In this document: positions 57,716 to 64,000 of the stretch, one piece after another
Numbering within the stretch: position 1 is the first letter of the stretch
Layout: the number at the start of each line of letters is the position of its first letter
DNA from: Gonocerus acuteangulatus
Lineage: Eukaryota; Arthropoda; Insecta; Hemiptera; Coreidae
Direction: 5' to 3'
Assembly: GCA_946811695.1 (NCBI GenBank)
Contig: OX328124.1
Coordinates: forward strand, 27,175,448-27,239,447
Length of the DNA stretch: 64,000 nucleotides
The notes under the pieces: model-generated
What the model saw: the letters and a program-made list of their open reading frames with translations, nothing else
Databases searched by the model: none
What the model was told of the DNA's origin: nothing
Translations under genes and position numbers: made by a program

Positions 57716-58075
57716 TTATGGGTGATGCGTGAATCTTCAGGAAATCTTTAATAGCTGCTAAATAATATTGTATTAGGTTATTTTTTTTTTGTTCCTTTTG
57801 GGTTATCTCAGCATTTACTATTGTTACTAGAGGCCCTGTAAAACTACAGCACGTTTAAACCTCTATCATCTACCTACGTTACGTAAATATAAAATATTAA
57901 GGGTTAATTGCATAATAATTTATTATTGATTTTATTTGTGCACTACCACTTTCGCTGCATACACTAAATCAGTGAATAAAAACGTTAACCGTTAAAAGAA
58001 ATAATAAAACACAACTAAGCGATAGTAAAAGAAAAAAGATTAAATATGTATGTATATTTTAGAGTTTTTAAGATG
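57716..58075. other. no gene seen
   Basis: AT-rich; it may include the 3' tail of the LINE relic that follows. Confidence 0.4.
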
Positions 58076-58345
58076 TTAAATTATTGTTTCAATATTATGG
58101 CTACCATCTGTAAGAAATTCGCGCAAATCCACAGGTATGTCTAAATGTTCTCGACGTCTGCACTTTGTCAGTATATTTTTTATTGTAAGTATTTCGTTAC
58201 ATTGTTGACAAATATGTCTGTTCTGTTTAATCATTTAGTGTGTGTAGAAAGCAGGGTATGTCCAATACAGAGTCGAGTTAGTACTACTTCTTATCTCCGT
58301 GTATCTCTCCTACTAGATGGCCATTCCTCTAGAATTGTTCATTTT
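58076..58345 (-). pseudogene. LINE C-terminal relic with broken zinc knuckle
   Basis: The minus strand reads RR-stop-EVVLTRLCIGHTLLSTH, then in another frame ICQQCNEILTIKNILTKC and RREHLDIPVDLREFLTDG, ending at a stop at 58076. The knuckle has N in place of its histidine (CX2CX7NX4C). One stop and one frameshift. Same family as 26129, 35505 and 61463; PVDLREFL also matches PTDLRELL after 62294. Confidence 0.75.
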
Positions 58346-58994
58346 TACAATATTTTCAAAGACTTGTGCTTCTATTACTTTTGAAGTATACTTTTTCTCC
58401 TTTCTTTTGGGTTTATATCTTCTTTAAAACTAAGCTGTATCCGCTCTCCATAGTCCCCTGATGTTCTCCTGCTCCGTTCCAGGAGTATTTTCAGCATAAT
58501 TCTGCTTCCAATAATGCGCACTCGGGAGACAATTCCAACAATCCCTGAAGTCGAACTCTGCACAAATGCTGACAATTGTGCTGTTGAACATTATCCTCGC
58601 AATAACATTATCCTTTACGGCCACCACAGTTTCTTCCGAGTTGGTAGACTTTAGAACTAAGCCTTGGGAAAATGAAAAAAAAAAAAAAGAAAAAAAAAAA
58701 AAAAAGAGCATCAAAAATCCTTGAGGTTTATGTCTCCTTGGATAGTCTAGTCCTTTAGGGAAAATCGTCTCAAGATATATTTTCTAAGATATTCTTGGAA
58801 TAGTTGAAAAGGGTATTTGAGCAGATCAATTCTTGGATGGAGGACAAAGAAAAAGGTTTTGTAACTCCATGGCAGGTAGATGGATATCACCTTCACTATC
58901 CTACATCTCATCTTTATTCTTTATCTTTTATAAGAAGAGAAACGAGAGAATCTGCTTTTGAGATATTTATTCTCGAAGGACCTTCAGCATTTTT
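58346..58994. other. no gene seen; A-rich tract
   Basis: 58676-58705 is an A-run broken by G's. The 94-codon minus frame at 58430-58714 starts in that tract and is not recognised. Confidence 0.4.
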
Positions 58995-59100
58995 TTTATC
59001 CCTATAGGGAAACCCGCTTATGACGTTGACGCAATCTGGAAGCGCAGACGACAAATATCGACGTTCTGGAGGACCTCAGTACAAAATTTGGACGCGCACA
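58995..59100 (+). mobile_element. H2-like 5' end with one tRNA-like unit
   Basis: TTATCCCTATAGGGAAACCC then GCTTATGACGTTGACGCAAT resembles the second arm of the H2 5' hairpin and what follows. Next, GTTCTGGAGGACCTCAGTAC AAAATTTGGACGCGCAC is one unit of the 21-kb tRNA-like array. Confidence 0.55.
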
Positions 59101-59559
59101 TAAGATTTATCTTCTTTTTTCTTTTTTTGTATGTTTAAAGGCTACTACACCACTATTGGGTCATTTATGCCTCTTGGTCGGTCCATTGGTAGCATCGAAG
59201 GCAAAGACAATGCTTGACGGCCAGCGGGAGACGGACCTTGCCAAGGTAGAGTAGAGTCCCTCCCTGCCAGTTAGTGGCCCGCATCTGGTGACTGGCTGCC
59301 AGGTCTATGATAGGTGTGCTTGCTGATGCCAGGGCAACCAAACCTTCATAGACAGCAGGGGGGGGGCTCGTCCCCAACCCTAGCCAAGCCTATCGCTCCC
59401 GCCGACCCACGCGCCCCGCGTCAGCTCCGAACGCCACCAACGGTCAAAGATCGTTTATCTGATTTATCTTCTAATGTCGTAGTTCAAGGGTGGGATTCGA
59501 GATCCTAGATCGTCCGTAGGCCTCAAATAAATGCAATTTGTATCTGCCGAAAATAAGCA
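59101..59559. other. GC-richer segment, not recognised
   Basis: 59160-59510 is clearly richer in G and C than its surroundings, with opposed frames of 70 and 64 codons and a G-run at 59358-59366. I see no known domain or repeat; it may be a fragment of a mobile element. Confidence 0.35.
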
Positions 59560-59690
59560 ACTCCGGCCGTGGCCAGTACCTAAATGGCACCGGCCACGTG
59601 CTGGTGACACTATAAAAGGGTGGAAACCTGTAGATAGCCCGGTGTTAATAGCCGAATTGTTGATACGTCTTTAAAAAAAAACAAAAAAAA
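59560..59690 (+). repeat. 5S-SINE, 5'-truncated
   Basis: CGGCCGTGGCCAGTACCTAA (5S part), AAAGGGTGGAAACCTGTAGA, TAGCCCGGTGTTAATAGCCG, AATTGTTGATACGTC and poly-A. Same plan as 34908-35127. Confidence 0.85.
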
Positions 59691-59895
59691 AAAAATGTCT
59701 AACTATAAAAGAGATAATCAGGCGGCCGGAGCATGCAGCTAAAAACATTTTAGTTAAAGCCAAGTGATAAGGTTATAACAGAGAAAATTTTTACCGTATA
59801 TTTTCTAAATTGGGGGGATATTGGCCACGCATTTTTCCCTCGACATATTTGAATATTTTTCGTCCTGAGCTTTAGTAAACTATTGATAAACAGTG

Positions 59896-60080
59896 AACAC
59901 TATCTCCCTTGCCTGACCTCTCAAACCCATCCCTGGTCCTAAACACTATCTCCCTTGCCTGACCTCTCAAAGCCGTCCCTGGTCCTAAACACTATCTCCC
60001 TTCCCTGACCTCTCAAAGCCTTCCCTAGTCCTAAACACTATCTCCCTTGCCTGACCTCTCAAAGCCGTCCCTGGTCCTAA
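59896..60080 (+). repeat. 46-bp minisatellite, four copies
   Basis: AACACTATCTCCCTTGCCTG starts units at 59896, 59942, 59988 and 60034. Copies are almost identical. Confidence 0.95.
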
Positions 60081-61128
60081 ACAAGACGTAATCCATTTTT
60101 ATGAACTTTCACGTAGCGTATTGTTTATTAAAATGGGGATTTGCAAATTACGTTAATGTCAAAACATTTCCTCAGAATTTCCATCTAACTTAACGAGGTA
60201 TAGTTATCTTGATATTTTGAGGTTTGGATTTTTAAGGAATGCTAAAGATTATAATAATTCCTCATAAAGAGATAATTGTAAAAAAAAAAAAAAAATCTTC
60301 AATTGGATTGAAAAGGTTATTTAGATTGTACGATTATTTGTTCTTATATTGTCACATATTACCATGATGTTGATAAAATATCGCATGATAAAAATATACC
60401 GTTTTATACTCTGCTAAACAATTTTAATTGGCGTTCTTGATAGAATGTAGGGCACGATGAAAAATGTCTTTCGCAAGTTATATTTTGTCCTTCAATTACA
60501 GAAGTTATATCAGGGATTCTTTCTTTTAAGGAAGGAACTAAAAGAACTTTTATTTAAAAAAGCTTGATGAAAACGTGAATACATATTGAATACTTCAACT
60601 TTATAATGAGTAAAACTTAGCTTTAATGAATTTTTATCAAATAATGAAGGTCTTCTGTCTTCGACAGTTTTCCGCTTCAAATTGAAAAGACTGATTTTTC
60701 CTAATCAATACTGTTGCTTATAAGCTCCAGTTTCTGCAGACACCATATTCAATGAAGCAGAAAATGGGAAAAAAAAATAAACAGTAAGAAGGAAGTTCAG
60801 ATGTATCATTTTTACACTTATTTTAAGTTCAATGTATTAGTTGTTGATTCAAAAAAATGAAACTATATTTTTATTTAGTTTAATGTAACTAAATATTAAA
60901 TTAAAAAATAAGCAATATTTTAGACAACAAAAATAATTTCAGACATCTATCAAACAGTAGTGTTTCCAATTTCAATTATTCCGGAAATTCGAAATTTCAA
61001 TTATTCCGGAATTTCAATTATTTCGAAATCCCGAAAACTGGCCAAAATTACTAAATCTTCCAAATTCCGTCCATTAATTTAGAGTTTACTCCGGGAAAAA
61101 ATTAAACAAAGAGTCAGATGTTCGTCTA
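60081..61128. other. no gene seen; short palindromic repeat
   Basis: AT-rich. At 60967-61045 TTTCAATTATTCCGGAAATT or close variants occur three times around self-complementary TTCCGGAA. Confidence 0.5.
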
Positions 61129-61430
61129 TCTATATAAATACCTATATAAAAATCATGTGTCTGTCTGTTTGTTCCTTATACAAATCCACACCGTTAAACC
61201 GATTTTGATCAAAATTTGAACACTAGTAGGTCTTGACATGGGGAGTGTCATAGGCTAGGTTAAAATCGTCTATGACTCACAGTTCGGAGATCACGAGTTC
61301 GAAACAATAAACCCAAGTTGTTACAGATTTGCGTTATTAGATTTTAATATTAATTATTTGGTTTCTAATTTATTTTTGCTTTTATTGATGCAGAAAGTAG
61401 GTGTAGCATGGCACGCCGGGTAACAGCTAG
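61129..61430 (+). mobile_element. intact-looking small Helitron, 302 bp
   Basis: A|TCTATATAAATACC at the 5' end and GGCACGCCGGGTAACAGCTAG|T at the 3' end give the canonical A-TC...CTAG-T boundaries. Early sequence GTCTGTCTGTTTGTTCC and CCGATTTTGATCAAAATTTG is typical of short non-autonomous Helitrons. The subterminal hairpin is weak (GGC-AC-GCC). It is collinear with the minus copy at 30270-30583. Confidence 0.85.
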
Positions 61431-61439
61431 TTAGAATTA

Positions 61440-62405
61440 TAAAATATTAAAGAAGTATTAAGTTGATTTTACAAAACAAAATAAATGAGTTCAGATTAAA
61501 TAACATAAAAACTCTGTTTATATGGATTCCTGGGCATTGTGGAATAATTGAAAACTTAAATGTTGACAAAGCAGCAAAAGAAGCAACAAAAGAACGACAA
61601 TTTTGCTCTCAAGTTCCTGTTACCGATGTATTAGCAGCCGTGAAACTACCACTAAAAGATAAATGGTTCCAATAATGGAATAGTATGGAGTTAGGGGAAA
61701 AGCTCCGTGAAATAAACGATGTAGATGCATGGAGTAGCATCATACGCGACAGAACGAGAGGAAGTGATATTGACCAGGCTACGAATAGGACACTCAAGAC
61801 TGACGCATGGCTATCTTATGGAAAAGGAACCACCAACGATATGTCAGTACTGCGGCGTACATCTAATCGTAAAACATATCCTCACCGAATGCAGGGGCTA
61901 CATAAAAGAAAGATCTTTTTTTTTTATTTATCCAATGCCCGTCAGTGGCGGTTGCGCCATTTATCGCGTCGTGAGGTCAGGAAGATGGATCAGTTTGGGG
62001 CAGACGAGGAGGTGACTCCCACCATCCTTCCGCTTGAACATAGTGGGCAAATGTCCGAGTCTGCTAAGCCAAGGCGATAAAGATGGGCCTGCAGGTAGTC
62101 GTGTCCAGTTTCCAGGCGGAATCTTGCAACAGCTTCGCTTCTCCTCAGATAGCCAGGGATGTGACCTGGGGTTGCAAGGTTTTCCCACATTTTTCCTGTG
62201 CTGGAGCTTTTTAGGAGTTCTTTAGTATGCCTGGATATTTCGGTCTCAATTTGGCTTCTTGCTGCTTGTAAGGATTGGAGACATAAAAGAAAGAGAACAG
62301 TTAGATTTGCCCACTGACCTAAGGGAACTTCTGGGAAATAACTCAAATCACTTAACTAAATTATTTGCTTTCCTAGAAAGAACTGAGTTAATCCGACATA
62401 TTTAA
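61440..62405 (+). pseudogene. LINE ORF2 C-terminus, interrupted by another LINE
   Basis: Starts in RNase H: IWIPGHCGIIENLNVDKAAK holds the GH and VD positions that correspond to catalytic H and D of RNase H, though the GNE before VD is changed to ENL. A TAA at 61673 and a frameshift near 61740-61770 break it. Then EREEVILTRLRIGHSRLTHG and CQYC-x7-HILTEC (CX2CX7HX4C). At ECRGYIKER the frame is cut by the minus-strand insertion 61914-62280 and resumes after a duplicated 14 bp with QLDLPTDLRELLGNN, ending at a stop at 62403-62405. It could act in no reading. Same family as 26129, 35505 and 58076. Confidence 0.85.
61914..62280 (-). mobile_element. 5'-truncated LINE inserted into a LINE, 14-bp target duplication
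   Basis: ACATAAAAGAAAGA lies at 61900-61913 and 62281-62294. Between them the minus strand encodes SSSTGKMWENLATPGHIPGY, RFRLETGHDYLQAHLYRLGL, DICPLCSSGRM, then after a frameshift DGGSHLLVCPKLIHL. It ends with an A-rich tail (T-run at 61916-61928). It belongs to the family of 24286-24699. Confidence 0.9.
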
Positions 62406-62415
62406 TTTATAAATA

Positions 62416-62416
<1 letters not shown>

Positions 62417-62466
<50 letters not shown>
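62417..62466. repeat. (GT)n microsatellite
   Basis: GT run bordering the next element. Confidence 0.95.
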
Positions 62467-62470
<4 letters not shown>

Positions 62471-62475
62471 ATATA

Positions 62476-63896
62476 TGAGGAGCTTAGTATCAAAGTTGGA
62501 CAACTCCATTTTTTTCAGTTTTGAGATTTTTGTCGATTCTTAAGTGGATTTTTATGCTGCATTCGATTTTACAACTGCTTTTCATTAAAAACGGACAGAA
62601 AATAGGTAAAATAGCGTTTATTTCAACCGTTCAGAATCAAAATATGGACAATTCCAACATAGTTTGGTTTCAAAAAATGACAACTCCATCAGTAGCCAAT
62701 GAGAAGCTTGCATTCATGCAATCTGCTCCCAACATGCATTGCAAATCCATCATGGCTGAATGTTTATAGTTACTTGTAATAAGTGCATTTGGCGATAGTT
62801 CTTATTAATAACTAGCTGTTATCCGGCACACTGTGGTTCCGAATGCCGGATTTTGGGACAAAACCTCTAGGTACTTGAATCTTTCTGATTTAGGTATGAT
62901 TTTTGAAGAATTTCTTTTATGCCGAGTCGAATGAGACCACTACCAATTCTATAGAATAATTATTTTATTAATAAACGGGCTTTATATAACAACAACCGTG
63001 AAAAACAGCAAGTATTTAATTTAAAATATTCATACTTTACTGAAGTGGTAGAGCTATGTATCCTTCCAAATGTATTTTCAAGACCTCAGGTAAATAAATT
63101 AACAGCTAATGTGGTACTGGTAACTGTTCTCGACATATTCCTCTTTATTTAAATTTTCCCGTATAACAAATAAATATTGACAGTTTCACACTAGATATTA
63201 AATAGATCTCATCGTTAATGTTCAGTTATTTGCTATTAAAAACTTTTCAACAACTCTCTGCAGAAAATAATAATGGTTAACTCGTTTTTCATAAAATAAT
63301 CGCATTGCTAATTGATAACTTTATTTTATTAGCTGTGCACAGGTATGGCTGAGTACGGCGATGAAAATTATAGCACAGCCACTTCAATACCTGTAGTTAT
63401 AGGTAAAACTGTGCGAAGATGATAGCTAAGTTCCACTTTTTTTCTAAACTTAATAAAATAAGGATAATTTAGTGTCATTTCAGTTTTGTCAAACTGTATT
63501 TAAATAACATTTTTCATGTAATTTTTAACTATATAATTTTGATTTAATACATTAGACATAATTACATTATATTAAAACACCCTCGAGCATACCAAATATT
63601 TGTTTGGTTTCAAAAAAGGATAGGTTCAATTTTCAAATGGCTCCCTTTGGTTTCAAAAACAGACAACTCCATGACTTGGTTTCAAACATGGACAACTCCA
63701 ATATTTAAAGTGTAATTACGGCCTTAATACTTATATAATTTTGTAGTGCCTTTGAAATAATGTTTCTGAGGCCTATAAGAATAATATATAAAAAAATCAC
63801 CATGATACTGACATCAATATAGTAGATATGGTTTTTTGCCTCTCCTGTAAAAAAAGCAAAAGTGTAGTTGTCCAACTTTGATACTAAGCTCCTCAT
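62476..63896. mobile_element. unassigned TIR element with subterminal repeats, ~1.4 kb
   Basis: The left end GAGGAGCTTAGTATCAAAGT then TGGACAACT is repeated exactly in reverse at the right end (29 bp perfect). Internal to the TIR the motif GGACAACTCCA, usually preceded by TTGGTTTCAAA, recurs near 62644, 62664, 63605, 63646 and 63678. ATATAT flanks both ends, then (GT)n tracts. No transposase frame. A Helitron 3' end at 62812 interrupts it. The superfamily is not recognised. Confidence 0.75.
62812..62850 (-). mobile_element. Helitron 3' end
   Basis: CTAGCTGTTATCCGGCACAC after an A. The CCGGCA...TGCCGG hairpin is close to the CTAG. The 5' boundary to the right was not found. Confidence 0.65.
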
Positions 63897-63902
63897 ATAT
63901 AT

Positions 63903-63944
<42 letters not shown>

Positions 63945-63945
63945 C
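63897..63945. repeat. (GT)n microsatellite
   Basis: ATATATGTGTGTTTGTGTG and on; matches the tract on the left side of the TIR element, so the element probably landed in a (TA/GT) tract. The last 55 bases of the window are unassigned. Confidence 0.9.
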
Positions 63946-64000
63946 AATCTCCTCCTATCTATCTTCAATCTATATCGATCTTCTGAATCTATCTTCAAGT

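Overview
This is a eukaryotic, gene-poor, visibly AT-rich window, most likely from an arthropod (probably insect) genome. The basis is indirect: long (TA)n and (CA/GT)n tracts, non-LTR retrotransposon 3' ends of types common in arthropods, tRNA- and 5S-rRNA-derived SINEs, Helitrons and Helitron-like non-autonomous elements. I found no intact host protein-coding gene. The longest interpretable open frame (24286-24699, minus) is the C-terminus of a LINE. Only one anonymous frame (51865-52092, minus) looks as if it might be a host or unknown coding exon.

Layout: 0-7 kb holds SINE fragments and a 2.8-kb inverted pair of a Helentron-like element (family H1). 7-13 kb holds short repeats, a Helitron end, a 5S-SINE and a tRNA-Ile-like SINE (SINE-C). 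13-21.5 kb is a cluster of H1 and a second Helentron-like family (H2) joined head to tail, plus a tandem array of tRNA-like units. 24-28 kb has three dated retroelement insertions with clear target-site duplications (TSDs), one nested two deep in an old reverse-transcriptase relic. 30-32 kb has head-to-head Helitron ends and a 56-bp minisatellite. 32-43 kb has a foldback, terminal-inverted-repeat (TIR) elements, SINEs, a Harbinger-like MITE and a 44-bp minisatellite. 42.8-43.8 kb is a Transib-like element inserted in a SINE. 44.7-46.7 kb has two more H1 copies. 50.9-54.2 kb has two minisatellites and a stem-loop cluster. 55.6-64 kb has a TTAA-flanked element, LINE relics, an intact small Helitron, a LINE inserted into another LINE, and a 1.4-kb TIR element with subterminal repeats.

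The most interesting observation is that H1 and H2 share one plan. A 12-nt 5' end can pair either with a neighbouring arm (5' hairpin) or with a 12-nt 3' subterminal repeat. All three segments differ between the families yet stay complementary, which is covariation. Both also end in a GCAG-loop-CTGC hairpin followed by a T-run, and several copies sit head to tail across that T-run, as expected for rolling-circle Helentron-type elements. Second is a 717-bp element with a perfect CACAGTG heptamer at both ends and a 5-bp TSD (Transib/RAG-like ends). Third is a 1.4-kb TIR element that I cannot assign to any superfamily. Several dispersed sequences also share a hammerhead-ribozyme-like core.

Coordinates of repeat ends were read by eye. 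Those tied to a TSD or to a shared terminus should be accurate to a base or two; others are approximate. Family names (H1, H2, SINE-A/B/C) are labels for this window only.
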